Of a stretch of 64,000 nt of DNA, positions 43,080 through 55,455 are shown piece by piece. Made by a program: the position numbers and the translations under genes. Positions within the stretch are counted from its first letter, which is position 1; each line of letters opens with the position of its first letter. The notes under the pieces were generated by a model. That model saw nothing but the letters and a program-made list of their open reading frames with translations, was not told the origin of the DNA and made no database searches. Source of the DNA: Copromyces sp. CBS 386.78. Lineage: Eukaryota; Ascomycota; Sordariomycetes; Sordariales; Sordariaceae. The DNA lies in the NCBI GenBank assembly GCA_030685235.1, contig MU839189.1, positions 1-64,000 on the forward strand, in the 5' to 3' direction.

Positions 43080-45437
43080 CTACCAACCCCCCGAATAAGA
43101 CGCCGCCTTTCTCTTCCAAACCGCCTTGGCCCTTTCTCTTGCCTCCCAGTTGCGATTATACGGCTCCAAATCAGGCAAGTGCCGAATATCATGGGCGTAA
43201 ATGCCAAAGAAATCACGACGATTTCTTCTGTCCAGGTCGCGAACTTCCTTCTCCGTCTGCTCATCCGACAAATCATGTACCCCAGCCTGTAGATATGGGT
43301 TTTCGTACTGGGGACCACCCTCGCGATTGTTCGTCGGTCCAGTCAATGGCCACAAAAGATCTCTCGTCCGCTTGGTTGAAGACAGATGCGTTTTCCAGTG
43401 TATCGCCTGTGGGAATCGGGGCATGCCCGGTTTGAACTCAAAAAGCTCGTACCGCCAAGCTTTGTCGGTCAACCTCGCCATATTAAGGGCATCTCTCTCC
43501 TCAAACTCGTCGCAGGGTAGATGATAGAGTCTCTGAATAGGCCATTGCTTCCGGTTGCCCAGCCAGATCTCCACAACGCGGTTTGTGCGATCACGGAAAT
43601 GGCTATCTTCATGGTTCGCCACAAACGCCCCCATCCTGCATCCCCAGCAGACAAGGTTTTTGATGTCAGCGAAGAGATAATCTGGAAGAAGGGTAATGCA
43701 TCCACTGCAAACCCTCCGGTTCGGCTCATGAGGAATCTTCTCGGTTGTATCACCACAGACTGCGGCGCCCAAATCGTTCCACAGGCGACTGGTGGTTTCG
43801 AATCCCCAAGAATCCGTTTTACGATCACGATCCCATGTCAAGACCGCTTCACGAGCTTTGTACGCCCAAAATGGATCTGGACCAGGTAGACGGCGAATGA
43901 AGTGCCAAATTCCGGAGCTGTCACTGAGAAGGTCGACACCGACCGAGTCGGCAAGGACCCAGCAGGTCAAAATCCAAGCGAAGACAGCCTTCGGCACGTC
44001 AAAGGTTGGCTTATGGTAGGTCAACCCAAAAGACCCAAATGTGTTGGGCGCAGAAGTTGGACCCTCAAAAAAATACGGGTGGAAATCCAAGCGGACTTTC
44101 TTGTGGCGACCGGTGGCTGCAAGCCTCCGCTTTGACTCGATGATGTAAAGGAGGGAGTCGAGCTTGGTAATATCAAGCTGTTTGCAGCGCGTAATAGCGA
44201 TACTCTCAAGATTTGGTGTCGACTTGACCATCAACCTTACCAGATCAACGTTGAGATATGGGATCTGGTCGAGAATCAAGTGTCGGAAACTCGTGAGAGT
44301 GGAACACATGGTACGAACCATCTTGGTCAACAACTTGAACTCTTGCTCGAACGGCTTGTCTCGAGGGCTGGCAGCTTCGACTTTTGTGATTGGTGTGATG
44401 ATCAAAGTATTCATCCGTACTCCGCCCGCTCCGTTCCTATAACTCTCCTCAGTATGGAAGTTGCCCGAAGAGAAGTCCCAAACTGCGAACCGATCACTGG
44501 TCAATCGGGCGGTGTCCTTGCAAGCCATTGCCAATGATGTCAGGTCGGCAACGGTAGGTTCGATGTCGTCCACTACTTTGTTGAAGATTTCCGGGATGCT
44601 CATGAGACGGATGAGCCAGTTCTCTTTGTTCTTTGGGTTCTTCCCATGTTCAGCCTTGATGGGCTTGGAGGTATTCAAGACGCCGGGGGTCGGAGCAGGC
44701 GCCAGGAGCAATGTCGGTTCGCAATGTTTGCTAGCTTGCATCAAGCGGAATGCATTGTCTCGGTTCGCCTTGCGGTAACGCTTTTTGATGCCCCAAAGCT
44801 GGCCTTGAGAAGCCTCTTTGCGGGCTCTAGGGAGTTGCCGAAGGAGATCACGCTCGTGTACCATGTTGTACACATCTTGGGGATTTCTGTCACCCAAAGA
44901 AATCCACTCTCGATTGTATGAGAACAAGCGTCGGTTGGGCAAATTGGGGCGAAGAGTCTGTGAAAAGGCAAAGTCAGCCGCTGGCTCTCCGGAAATTGCT
45001 GCTAAGAAATTGCATACTGTTCTTGCCAATTCGAGGAGGCTGTCGTAACTCGCAGGCTTCTGCTTTGGGGGCAGCTGACATTCCGGAAAGAAGTCGGATT
45101 TCGGGCGGGAAAAGTCGACGATGGTCCCAGGGAGAGGGTAAATTTTGCCAGCCTGGTTGTCGACAGACGTCTTCTCCGTATCCCAGCCCTTATCCCATTG
45201 GCTAGTGACAGTCTCCCATGTATTGCTCGCGTTCTCCGATTGAAAAGAATTCCATTGACCAGTATTATCGTTACCATCACCGGAGCCAGATTGGCCAGGC
45301 GTCTCCGAGTTGCCGCGACTAGTGACTTGCGTCTGATTGATCAAGTCTGTGGTAGGCTGCAGTGGCTTGGAGCCGGCGGCTTGCGTTGACGTGTTTCCTC
45401 GCCGGCCTTTGGCCTTCGAGGTACGGGGTTTTGCCAT
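43080..45437 (-). CDS. F-box-like protein with leucine-rich segment and CxxC pairs (unknown function)
   Basis: Likely exons 45437-45018 and 44957-43080 (765 residues). The 60-nt intron (GTATGC, CTGAC, CACAG) has no stop and keeps the frame, so an unspliced 785-residue form is also readable. Residues 1-100 are low-complexity (Ser, Gln, Asn). An F-box-like helix pair, LMSIPEIFNKVVDDIEP then LTSLAMACKDTARLT, spans about 258-293, which suggests an SCF ubiquitin-ligase adaptor. A region with short leucine repeats (LRHLILDQIPYLNVDLVRLM-like) follows. Two cysteine pairs, CSGC and CWGC about 17 residues apart (about 557-578), could bind zinc. The C-terminus is basic, Arg-rich. The protein is not otherwise recognised; function is inference. 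Confidence 0.72.
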   Translation of the reverse strand: MAKPRTSKAKGRRGNTSTQAAGSKPLQPTTDLINQTQVTSRGNSETPGQSGSGDGNDNTGQWNSFQSENASNTWETVTSQWDKGWDTEKTSVDNQAGKIYPLPGTIVDFSRPKSDFFPECQLPPKQKPASYDSLLELARTVCNFLAAISGEPAADFAFSQTLRPNLPNRRLFSYNREWISLGDRNPQDVYNMVHERDLLRQLPRARKEASQGQLWGIKKRYRKANRDNAFRLMQASKHCEPTLLLAPAPTPGVLNTSKPIKAEHGKNPKNKENWLIRLMSIPEIFNKVVDDIEPTVADLTSLAMACKDTARLTSDRFAVWDFSSGNFHTEESYRNGAGGVRMNTLIITPITKVEAASPRDKPFEQEFKLLTKMVRTMCSTLTSFRHLILDQIPYLNVDLVRLMVKSTPNLESIAITRCKQLDITKLDSLLYIIESKRRLAATGRHKKVRLDFHPYFFEGPTSAPNTFGSFGLTYHKPTFDVPKAVFAWILTCWVLADSVGVDLLSDSSGIWHFIRRLPGPDPFWAYKAREAVLTWDRDRKTDSWGFETTSRLWNDLGAAVCGDTTEKIPHEPNRRVCSGCITLLPDYLFADIKNLVCWGCRMGAFVANHEDSHFRDRTNRVVEIWLGNRKQWPIQRLYHLPCDEFEERDALNMARLTDKAWRYELFEFKPGMPRFPQAIHWKTHLSSTKRTRDLLWPLTGPTNNREGGPQYENPYLQAGVHDLSDEQTEKEVRDLDRRNRRDFFGIYAHDIRHLPDLEPYNRNWEARERAKAVWKRKAASYSGGW

Positions 45438-47664
45438 GGTGTCGAGAGCAAATTGCTCAGACTTTCAGGTTAAAAGCGGTAGATGGTTGATGGGTTTCTG
45501 TTGGTGAATGTGAAACAATGCGAGAGCAGCAGTCGTTGGTGGTAGGAAGCAGCACAGTTTGTGCGTGGATGCAGAAGGGAAAAGGGCGGCCTTGTTTCAG
45601 CGGTTGGGGGACAAGGCGTAGGTGAGGGTGGGAAGAGATGGCGAAGCCTCGAGATCTGAGGATAGAAGTGGGAAGTGGGAGAGTATTATGGGGGAGCAGG
45701 ATGGAGGATGTCCAAGTTTAAGTTTGGGAAATTTTGCGGGAGGCGTGAATGGACAGGTTAATGAGAAGGTTTGGTCTCTCGGAGATATCTGTCGGGGAGG
45801 TGAATGTGGATGGAAGAAACCTTTGTTTTTCAATGGAGAAACTTTGCCTTTGCCTGTCCGCGGCGACCTGTGGAATCCTGGTCAGCCTGAAATCAGATGA
45901 ATAGACTGTTCACCTATTGTATAGGTTTGCTCACCGGCTGATTTTCAAGACTGTTTGCCTTGGTATGTTCGGATGATAACTCCAATTGGAAGGTACACCG
46001 TTCATTAGGTTTGCCTACCTTACATGCGGGATTGGGCACGATGTGTTGCGCTTGGATGGGATGGTAATGGGACGACTTGGAGAGAGGCAGCAACAGACCC
46101 CGCCTGATGCTCTCACCGTTCACAGAAAGGGCATTCATCGATAACCGCTCTGCGGGCTCAGGAGTCTGACAATAGGAAGGTACAACAGTCGGCCGACATG
46201 AGAACCTGCAATAAGTAGGTATCCACTCTAAGTTTAGACGGAAAGAGCACACCCAGCCCGTCTATATTTCATAAGTCTAAACAGGCATTGGCATCTGGTA
46301 CCACGGGATTAGGCGCAAGGGAGGGGATTTCACCAAAGTTCCTTCCTTATTTGTATGTGAGAGAGATCTGATGGCTTGAAGACAGAATACCGGGCACTTC
46401 GAGGCAGGAGCGGGATGTGGAAATATGAGGGGAGAACGGATATGATACTGCAATAGAAAGACATGTATCATCAACTTCCTACGTATGGGACTGCTTGATC
46501 CAACTTCAAGTTGGCTTCGACGTGCGAAATATGTGAGTGTCCAGGTAGGGCAGCATAGCAAGGCACAATCCCCAACCAACGCGGTTTTGGAGAGAGAGCA
46601 GCGAATACTCACTTCCGGTGACTACATGTAAAAAGAGGAACTGAGGATGTACTCATAGCAGCTACGGTGCTCAATTCGTGACATGATGCAGCGAAATCCA
46701 AAATTGACCATGGGCACTGGCCATCCTTCGCTCGGCTTTACTCTGATCGGAGTAAATACCTGTCGTATGGAGCCAAACTAGCACGCAAGTTCCCAAGCAC
46801 TGAGGGTTTAAGCAGTGACGCACTTTCCCGACTAAAATAATGGCTTTGTCAATGAATACGCCGGGTTAGAATGCCAGGTACGCAACTTATATCGAGTTGA
46901 ATTAACACATCCCGTTATGCTCGCATTTGCCTCGGCCAAGACGAGCGTAAACACCCCAATCGAGTTTTCAACCCTTATCTTCACCACAGCAATCGGGTAG
47001 CCTAGCGTCCTCAAATGAACTCGTACCACCTTGCCGAAGAACGGTCTGGCCAACGGTTGTTGATATCCAAGAAGGACGGGAACCGGGACTCTCCGCAGCG
47101 ATCTTGTATGTCTCACACGCCGTGGTACGGTGTACACCTGCCGTATCCATCATCACTTCAGTGCCTTCGCAGAGACCTGGGAAAGCACACGAAAGGAAGA
47201 AAGAGAGCAAATAGTCGACGCAATCCTCATGTACTCGAGTCGCTTTGTGGTAAGCTGCACTTGACTCGGTATAGCGCGCGCGTGGTAGACCGCATGCGCT
47301 ATGCACTCCCGCTTGCAGAACGGCGTGTAAGGATCTCAACGCAGTGTAAGGAAGATGTATCGAAATGATCGGGTATAGGCCCAATGATTGGCAGGCCCTA
47401 CAGGCCTTGCGTGGTTACCGACGACAAATAGTGAGGGGGTATAGATGGTGCTTGAGAAAATGTGCGACTGGACGAAGCTGAACGGTTCTGGATTGTTCAA
47501 CTTCTGTTGAGAACGGAAGGGCGGCCGAACACGAAACGGTCATGTGAAGGGATCTGGAAAGGATAATCTGCGAAGCACACAAGCACCAATTGACTGTCCT
47601 GTATAGCCCACAGCCTCATACCCACGATAAGATAAAGCTCACGACAATCAGGGCCGCCCACACA
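45438..47664. other. sparse intergenic, 2.2 kb
   Basis: No supported gene. The first few hundred bases are the promoter/leader of the F-box-like gene. Frames such as 45914-46252 and 47015-47368 are unconvincing. Confidence 0.4.
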
Positions 47665-48408
47665 TCACAGAAGCGAGCTAGTGGTGGGTTGTTTTTGAAG
47701 GCGGAATGCCCTCACGTCCTTTGGCTTGTTGATAGCCGGTACACCCCGCATAAGGTAAATGTACACCAAGGACCGGAGCTCCAAATCTTTCGATGTGGTT
47801 TGATGCTCCTGTACGTGAACTTGACCCGAAGAGTAAGCCCGACGCAAGGGAACGGGCGCAGGGGGAAACGGGACGATGGGAGGTGCATGCAGGTGGGCTG
47901 CCTGGACGGGAACCGAGCGGCAAAACATGTCAGGTGCTTCGACAGACTGCCGAATTAAGTAATGGAAATATAAGCAGACAAGATAAACGACGCTCAACGC
48001 TCCCGGGAAAGACGACAGAACAAGTGGTGGCGCTGACGGGTCAAGGTGCGATATCGGTCCATGCCCAGAGTACCTATGCTCCTCTGCTGATAGCCGGAAA
48101 GAAGATAGGAACAACGAAGGGCTGGTTGGCAGATAACTTGCGATTGAATCGAGATCTAGCGGATGTAGTATGTGCTCGTGTGTATGCGAGGCGACTAAAG
48201 CAACAATCTGACGATAGCACGTGCGCCCAAAATAGAGCAGACTTACGATCATAGATGAAGCCAGGGATGTTGTGCCACCACCCCCGCGTATCATCAGCAC
48301 TTCAGTGTTCTCCTCAACCATATCCTCAAGGGCGTTTTGGTGAGAGTGTCTCCCAGTCCTCAGAGCGCGAGCAACAAGTTCGTCATATTTTCCGTGATCA
48401 CGATCCAT
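47665..48408 (-). CDS. doubtful hypothetical protein
   Basis: A frame of 289 codons is open from 48531 to 47665; the first ATG is at 48408, giving 247 residues (MDRDHGKYDELVARALRTGR at the start). The first third is charged and plausible as protein; the later part is hydrophobic and histidine/proline-rich and reads less like one. A donor-like GTAAGT at 48246 and a TTCGGCAG acceptor near 47947 would remove 300 nt and keep frame. A true upstream exon could exist but none was found. No family recognised. Confidence 0.25.
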   Translation of the reverse strand: MDRDHGKYDELVARALRTGRHSHQNALEDMVEENTEVLMIRGGGGTTSLASSMIVSLLYFGRTCYRQIVALVASHTHEHILHPLDLDSIASYLPTSPSLFLSSFRLSAEEHRYSGHGPISHLDPSAPPLVLSSFPGALSVVYLVCLYFHYLIRQSVEAPDMFCRSVPVQAAHLHAPPIVPFPPAPVPLRRAYSSGQVHVQEHQTTSKDLELRSLVYIYLMRGVPAINKPKDVRAFRLQKQPTTSSLL

Positions 48409-48531
48409 ACAACTGAAAAGGCTTCGGTACTCGGAAAGGCGAAAAACGGTTTCTGTTAAGCGGTTGATGTCGATTCTTGTCGATCCAATCACCGACGGGG
48501 GAAATCTTTGCTTGTCAACGTGACGTCCCAC

Positions 48532-51500
48532 GCCCGTGTCTTAGTGCGTCTTTGGTGCCGGGTCACATGGTGTGAAATGTGGGTGTTTGATCGCTTTGAT
48601 CGACGGGTTGGGTTACTCGATGAGAGGGGCACAGGAGGTCTGAGGACGAGGCACGAGATACCGACGCCCAAGACGGGTCTCGGGCAATGAGAAGGATCGG
48701 ACATCGGAGAATTTGGACGCCACCTGTTTATCGTCGGTGCTTTTCGAGGGTTATCGGACGTTGAGGCGATAATCTTCCATGGTTTTGAGTTGGTTGTTAC
48801 AGTCGAGGTTCGGATTGTCGTTGTTCACTTAGGTAGTTGCATGTGGAAGTTGAAGAGAGGGCGGGGCTTGGCGAGCTAAAACCCATTGAAAAGACCCCAC
48901 ATGCGAACGGGCCCGGACCCGCCCGTGAGCTCAGGCCATGCATGACACCAACATGAGGTGGTGATGAAATGTGTGGTCAAAAACACTGAAGATATATTTG
49001 TCGTAGTGAAAGCTTACAGGTATGGTGTAGATGAAAAAATATAAGGATAGGTTTTGATCGTGTCCCCCCCCTCCCTTCCGGCTACACTTGCAATCGGTCA
49101 CACGTCCCGTCTGTCGGAGTTCATCAAGAGGAAAACGGAGCTTGAACCGAATTGTCAGGGGGGCCATGCTCGAATCCACAGTGCAGCCCTTCTGTACCTG
49201 ACGCTACTGCTAGGCGCTCTAACCTGCTGGCGCCCACGTTGTGCTCCGAGGTGGAAAGTTAGGTTTTGGAAGACAAATGAAAACAAATCGGGAATCATCA
49301 ATGTGAAACGGCGAATGGAAAAGATACATAATGGCCGGCCGGGTGCGGCGAACAAGTGGCTTGTCCATTCTTCCTCTCCTGGATCCGAGTCTGGTTTGAC
49401 GAACACCTGTTTGAAACCCCGAAGGACAGGCATTCAGGTCGCAGGTGAGTCTCGTCGCACATCCAACCTTCCCGTCCCGTTCGAGCTCCTTGCCCGTCAC
49501 CATCGTCGGCTGCCGGTAGGTACTGGGCTTGTTCACCTCCGTTTCGGACGGAAGCATTGTAGGCAACGCAGGCAAGGCAGGCAAGGCAAGCAAGGCAAGG
49601 GGGGAACCTCACCGACTCACCGTCAGGTTTTCAACCTCCCTTGTGCTCGAGGAAAAGTGGACCGGGCCGTTGCTGGGCCTGGGCGTGAGAGCAGCGGTCA
49701 AAGCTTTCAGGGACAGCCTGGCCCAGAGCCGAATGGTACCCGGCTGGAGACTCGGCGGCACGGTCAAGTTCGGGATCACGACCGGCGACGGCGGGGAAAT
49801 GGCAATTGTAGCACCAATCCAAAACTTATTTTTTCTTCCTTCATCAGCATGCTCTCCGGAAACGGCGCCGTGCCGTTATCGGACGTCGTCTAAAACGGAG
49901 CTTGACACCTCTCTGACACACCATCTCAGAGCCGGCACATCGAGGTGTGCGGCGCATTACAATCATCGCTCAAAAGCTGTCCGGTGACGTCTCCTGAAAA
50001 GCACAGGCGCAACCCCGCCCGAGCCAGCTGCAAAGAAGAGATCATGCGTACGGGATGGTGGTTGCATGTGTGGGAACGCCATCGACCTCTCAAATGCTCG
50101 AGCTGTGTTTTTTTATGCGCCCATCAGACCACGAGAGGAGCCCATGGCTAAACCCCATCTTATGCATTCCTGGTGAGCCGTTGCGTGACTGAAAGAACTC
50201 TTCGAAACAAACAATAGCGAACCGTCAGCCTTCAAACGACTGGAAGGGAAGACGTTTGATCCAGCCAAACATGGCCCGGAAAAGCCCTGTTATAACGACC
50301 AACAAAAAGTCGTTGGGTTGACTTTAATCTTTTGCATCCACAAACGATAGGACATGACAAGAGCCTGACCCACACCCGCTAGCGCATTTGCGTGCTTGTA
50401 TGATAAGATAATCGTCAGTACGCTATATGACAAGGAATTTGTGAACATCTATCTCTTCATCTCACCGCTCTTGCAACAGGAACCAACCCATCTCGGATTG
50501 AAGGCGTCACCACCGGATATCCAGTTTATCAAGTTTCTGGCCCGGACTCGTTCCGAACACCATCGCCAATCTCGCAAAACACCGTTCTCGGCGGCGTCCT
50601 AAAGGTGCCGTTACATCGCGCCCCTGAGAGTGGAGGTAAGGCCGTAAGGGATACCCAAATGGTGATTTCCAGGTTGCCGGGGCCGCACTATACTAGCATC
50701 TTCTGAGCCCAAGCTTGTCCAGTTCCTGGCTGGTTTTTTTCTTCTTAGAAAAAGGGAAGAAAGAGTTTTCACAAGTCACGAATATGCGAACAGGATACTA
50801 TTCTGGAGCTCGTGGAGGTGCCTTCATATGGTTTTCAATTTTCATTCAGCTCGTTTCCGAGCGGGGCAACCATCCATTCTTAGGTACTTCGAGTTCCGGT
50901 TAAGGTATTGTAGCCATCTTGCCCGCCGTCGAAGCGCATGTGGTTTTCCCGCCATGGTTACTTTTTTGGTAACCGGGGTCTCCATCCCGAAAGGATCAAT
51001 GCGCCGCCGTGTTAGGAACGGTCAAAATGTCAAAAAAAAAAAAGGGATGATGACTCCTTTCAACTAACTGGATCATCAATTAACATACCTAGACGACCAA
51101 CGTCGTTGTGATGTCGATATTTTGCACCGCTCTGTCGCATTCTCCTCCACCGCCGCAAACAGGCGCTTCCACTGATTGCAATCAACATAAGCGATTCCGC
51201 CGTACCATTCTCATCTGAACGATTCAACGATGGCATTTCGATTCAATTGCAGCGCAGCAGTCGCCAGCACCGTTCCAGTCACAGTGGAGTCTCGACAGCA
51301 AAGGTTGATTGCACATGAAAAGGGCCAAGCCTGGAAATTTCAGGTGTGGATCCTCCTTTGCTCGCTTTGTCCTGCCAGCTGCCCAGGTCAGTGCCAACCC
51401 AAGAACAACTCGACCAGACCAGATCCAGTATTTCGTTTTTTTTTTGTAAGTTTTACGTTCTATTCGTTGTGGAGAGGACGAGACTGAGAAATAGGAGAAA

Positions 51501-53065
51501 ACGGTGGAGTGCTGAAGGATTGAGAAGGGATCTAAACCCTTTACGGATTTATAGCGGGTGGTGTTGGATTGGGCGAGCTGTTCAAACTTCCATCATTTCA
51601 ATACATGATGCAGGGGGGGACGAAACCAAGGTAAACAATATCTGGTCGGCCATCTACCTGCTGTTGGGAGCCTCGATCGCAAACCGCCATATCCCTCCCA
51701 AACTATCTGCGGCGGCGAATATGCACAATAGGCGAGCGAAAGAAAGTGCGAGACTATGGAAAAATCGGAATGGAAAAGGATTAGGTAACACAGGCAAAAA
51801 GCACACAGAGAGAATGGAAGTGGTACGTTTGATGAAGAAGCGCCGTGCTCCACCGTCTCCATAGCGTGATCGACGGAGGAGGAGCACGGGGATAGGGGGT
51901 CTAATTAAGCTACCAGACGCTAAGGGGTCTCCTGGCGCTAACGGCTTCTACATGCACGCTCATCGGCAGGTACCATTCTCGTAGGATTCTCGTAGGGCAA
52001 TCAACGCCTTTCACAAGGTCGTTGGAAAGGGGGAGATTGACCTGCAGAAAGCAAGAATGCCGGTACTTTCCTGCCAGGTATCGTTGGTTAAGCGGACGAG
52101 ACCCTGGCCGGCACTGCAGCCAGTCAGAGGCGCCTTTTTTCTGCGAGAAAGGACTGCAAGCCAGAGCGCATGCGAAAATCACACATTGTCATCCCTGTCG
52201 GGCTAGCTCATAGGCAAAGAAAACGCAGCTTGGACAAAACGGACCAAGTTGGGTCATCTCTCATCTCCGTCAAAGCAGGCATTCTTTCTTCTCGCACCAA
52301 CCTCGCATAGCTGAGGCAGCTCAGGCAGCTAGGGTCTTCTTGGTGTCGACTGCCGGCCAGCTGCCGCTACACAAAGACTTCATGTTCCGTTTCGGACCCT
52401 GCAGCAAGCGAAACTGGCAACGGAAGATGGGACGACGGGACGTTGTCCAGAAGAGAAGGGGTTGTGACTTGTGAGCAAAGGGGGGTGACGGGACGCTTTG
52501 AATGGGGAAGCAGTCGACCAGTCACAGGCCGTTTTTTGGAGAGCGCAGATCACCAGGAAGTCCTACCGCCGTATTCTTTCCCACGAACCGTGACGAGGAG
52601 ACCTTGTGGAAGAGTGGAAGTGGAAGTGCAAGCGAAAAACCTTTGAAGCCAACCTCCCGTGCCCTTCTTGGTGTGGTCCTGACCTGGCCTGCCTGGCAAC
52701 GAACGGTACTAAGGTCAGTACGCCCAGACTTTTTGCCTGCTAGGGAGCTGCTAGGCCAGGCCACTCATTGCCCATTCTGCCAGGGCTTCAATAAGCTTAA
52801 GTACCCCAGGGGTCATCACGCGGTTTCCTCCTGCTTCCCTTCCCTTCTCTTTTCCCTCCCGCCATCACAACTTCTCCCTCCAGAGATTTTTTTGTGCTTC
52901 CCACACATCCACCACCTCGTGTCAGAGCAACGTCGCGTAATAATCCCCCCACCAAGCGCACGCTCTCTGCCTTTTCTTGCTGTCTTTTCTTCAGTGATAC
53001 CCAATACCCCTTTGTGTTTTTCTTCCTTTTTTCCAGATACCCATCCCTATTTCACCATATTCAAA
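48532..53065. other. long intergenic region, 4.5 kb, no supported gene
   Basis: The 279-codon frame at 49054-49893 is low-complexity and unconvincing; others are short. A tandem (GGCAA/GGCAG)n patch lies near 49566-49600. The last 250 bases before 53066 are pyrimidine-rich, with tracts of CCTTCTT-like sequence, consistent with the promoter/leader of the PH-domain gene. Confidence 0.4.
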
Positions 53066-54957
53066 ATGTCCGACGAACAGAAGAACGTTGAGCTCCCCCA
53101 GGAGACTCAGCCTGTCACCACTGCCGACGTCCCCGCCGAGATCAAGCCCCTCGAGGTTGTTCCCGTCACTGAGGCTCCCGTTGTTGTCGCCGACGCAGAG
53201 GCAGCGCCCGCTGCCGCCGCCACTACTGAGGCTACCGAGGCCGAGGCCACCCCCGCTGTTGCTGAGGAGGCCAAGAAGGAGGAGGAAGTCAAGCCCGTTG
53301 AGGAGGGTCACCTCGAGCACAAGGGCCAGCCCGCCAACTTCCCCAAGTAGGATAACCCCAGGAGCGCGCCTGATTGAGAGAGTCGCAAAGCTAACATTAT
53401 GACCACTAGAAACCTTCTCTTCTCCAAGAAATTCTTCTGGTTCGGAAGCGAGCCCGTCGATCTGAAGTCCATCAGCACCTTCAAGGCTGACAAGGCCGCC
53501 GATGTTGCGCACCACGTCACCGCCTGGGCTGCCGAGACCGGCAAGGGTCTCCTCTTTTTCAGCGAGAAGTCTGACAAGGCTGCTCCCCACGGCGCCATCC
53601 ACCTCGTAAGAATACCTTCATCTATGCGCCGAAGTCGCTTTACATGTTGCTAACAGCTACTCTGCAGGCCGATGCTTCTGAGCCCGCCACCGACGGTCCT
53701 ACCAAGTTCCACTTCACTGCCAAGGGCCACAAGCACGCCTTCAAGGCCTCCAACACCGCCGAGCGCGACAACTGGGTCAACCAGCTCAAGGCCAAGATCG
53801 CCGAGGCCAAGGAGCTCGCCAACACCGTTGTCGAGAGCGAGACCTACAAGAAGACCATTGAGGCCCTTAACCCTGCCGCTGTGAAGAAGGAGGAGAAGGC
53901 CCCCGAGGCCGCTGCCGCTGTTGAGCCCACCAGTGAGGCCGCGGCCGAGGCTCCCGCTACCGAGGAGGTCCCTGCTGCCACTGAGGAGGTCGCTGCTACT
54001 GAGCCCGTCGGTAAGGAGGAGGCCAAGAAGGAGGAGGCCAAGGAGGAGGGTTCCAAGCGCCGCTCTGCTAGCCGCAAGCGCACTTCGATCTTCGGCAACC
54101 TTGGCTTCGGCAAGAAGGAGGAGAAGAAGCCCGCCCCTGTCGAGGCTGTTCCCGAGCCCAAGGAGGGTGAGACCGAGGCCGCTGCTACTGAGGCCGCCAC
54201 TGAGGTCCCCGCCACCGAGGAGGTCGCTGCTGCCGCCGAGCCCGCTGTTGTCGAGACCGCTGCTGCCCCTGTCGAGGAGGCTGCTACCCCTGCTGAGGAG
54301 AAGAAGGAGGAGGCCGCTGAGGCTCCCGTCCGCCCTACCCCCGCCAAGCGCACCAGCCTTTTCGGCAACCTTTCCTTCGGTAAGAAGAAGGCTGCCTCTC
54401 CTGCACCTGTCGCTGCTGAGGAGGCCCCTGCTGCCACCACTGAGCCCGTCGCCGAGACCGCTCCTGTGATCCCTGCTGTTGACACTACCGAGCCCCTCTC
54501 CGCCGAGGTCAACTCTCCCGCGACTGTCCCTACTGAGACCGTTGAGGTCCCCGCTGCCACCAACGGTGCGGAGTCTCCTAAGAAGGAGGTCAAGACCGAC
54601 AAGCGCAAGAGCTCCCTCCCCTTCGCCTTTGGCAAGAAGGAGAAGGCCACCTCTGACGAGGAGATTGAGAAGCCCAAGTCTCCCTCTCCCTTCTCTCGTC
54701 TCCGTGATACGATCAAGGGCAAGGGTAAGGGCAAGGCCGAGAAGTCCGAGAAGGCTGAGGAGAAGACCGAGGAGGCCCCTGCCATCCCCGAGACTGAGGT
54801 CGAGGCTGAGGCTGCTAAGGAGGAGGTTGCTCCTGCCACCACCGAGGAGGCTGTTAAGCCCGCTACCGAGACCGAGGCTGCCCCCGTCGTCCCGGCCACC
54901 GAGGAGACTGAGGCTGAGAAGCCCGCCTCCTCCGTCCCTGTGACTGCTGCCGCCTAG
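53066..54957 (+). CDS. PH-domain protein with Ala/Glu-rich tail
   Basis: Three exons, 53066-53346, 53410-53605 and 53668-54957, give 588 residues. Introns of 63 and 62 nt (GTAGGA, GCTAAC, CTAG; GTAAGA, GCTAAC, GCAG). The junctions read PANFPKNLLFSKK and GAIHLADASEP. Residues 1-94 are an Ala/Glu/Pro-rich leader. A PH domain lies at about 95-215 (NLLFSKKFFWFG at its start, GHKHAFKASNTAERDNWVNQ near its end), so it may bind phosphoinositides. The tail is acidic, with three copies of a basic motif ending in FGKK: KRTSIFGNLGFGKK (about 295-308), KRTSLFGNLSFGKK (about 386-399), and KRKSSLPFAFGKK (about 471-483), each in a Ser/Lys context. The family resembles the fungal Meu6-like PH proteins (recalled, not verified). 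The strong C/T-rich leader suggests high expression. Confidence 0.82.
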
Positions 54958-55455
54958 ACATCGGCACCGTCGGCGTCCGAAGGGCCGCTTCGAGTTCGAT
55001 ACACTAGGAAGTATTGACACCAGGACGTTTCCCTCCAAATAATTCCTTAATAACTACAACACACAAACAAAACAAATACCCTACCATACTAATTAATCGC
55101 TGCGGGTTTGGTCGGAATCGGGTCTGCATTTCGAGAGATACCCCTTTTGAGATTGGTTTCTTCTGATACCCCTCATGGAAAGAACGAGAGAGAGCAAGAG
55201 AGAGGAATTAAGAGAGACAAACGGACATGGAAAGTTTTGCACTCGCGAGAGATTTTTGTCTTTGGTTCCAGTTAGCATCATCTGTGTCTGCCCTTTGTTT
55301 CTTTTACAGTAGTGTCCTTATAGCCAATCAACCATACTACCATTATACCCAAGACTCCAATGCTAAATTCGCCACCCGCCGGGCCATCGCTACTGCATGA
55401 TCATCATAAGAACATTAAGACGTCGTAAAAAGTTTTTCCTCGTTACCTTTGCGAC
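54958..55455. other. convergent intergenic
   Basis: 3' flanks of the PH-domain and SSADH genes; nothing else seen. Confidence 0.4.

Noticed and set aside
49155..49240. tRNA-like pattern on the minus strand (GGTTAGAGCGCC and GGATTCGAGC)
   Set aside because: D-arm-like and B-box-like pieces exist, but T stem and acceptor do not pair; treated as chance or a very decayed relic.
49054..49893. 279-codon frame
   Set aside because: Compositionally odd, overlaps low-complexity repeats, no recognisable domain.
53650..55038. 462- and 351-codon antisense frames opposite the PH-domain gene
   Set aside because: Artefacts of the repetitive Ala/Glu/Pro codons; low-complexity Ser/Gly/Leu sequences with no domain.
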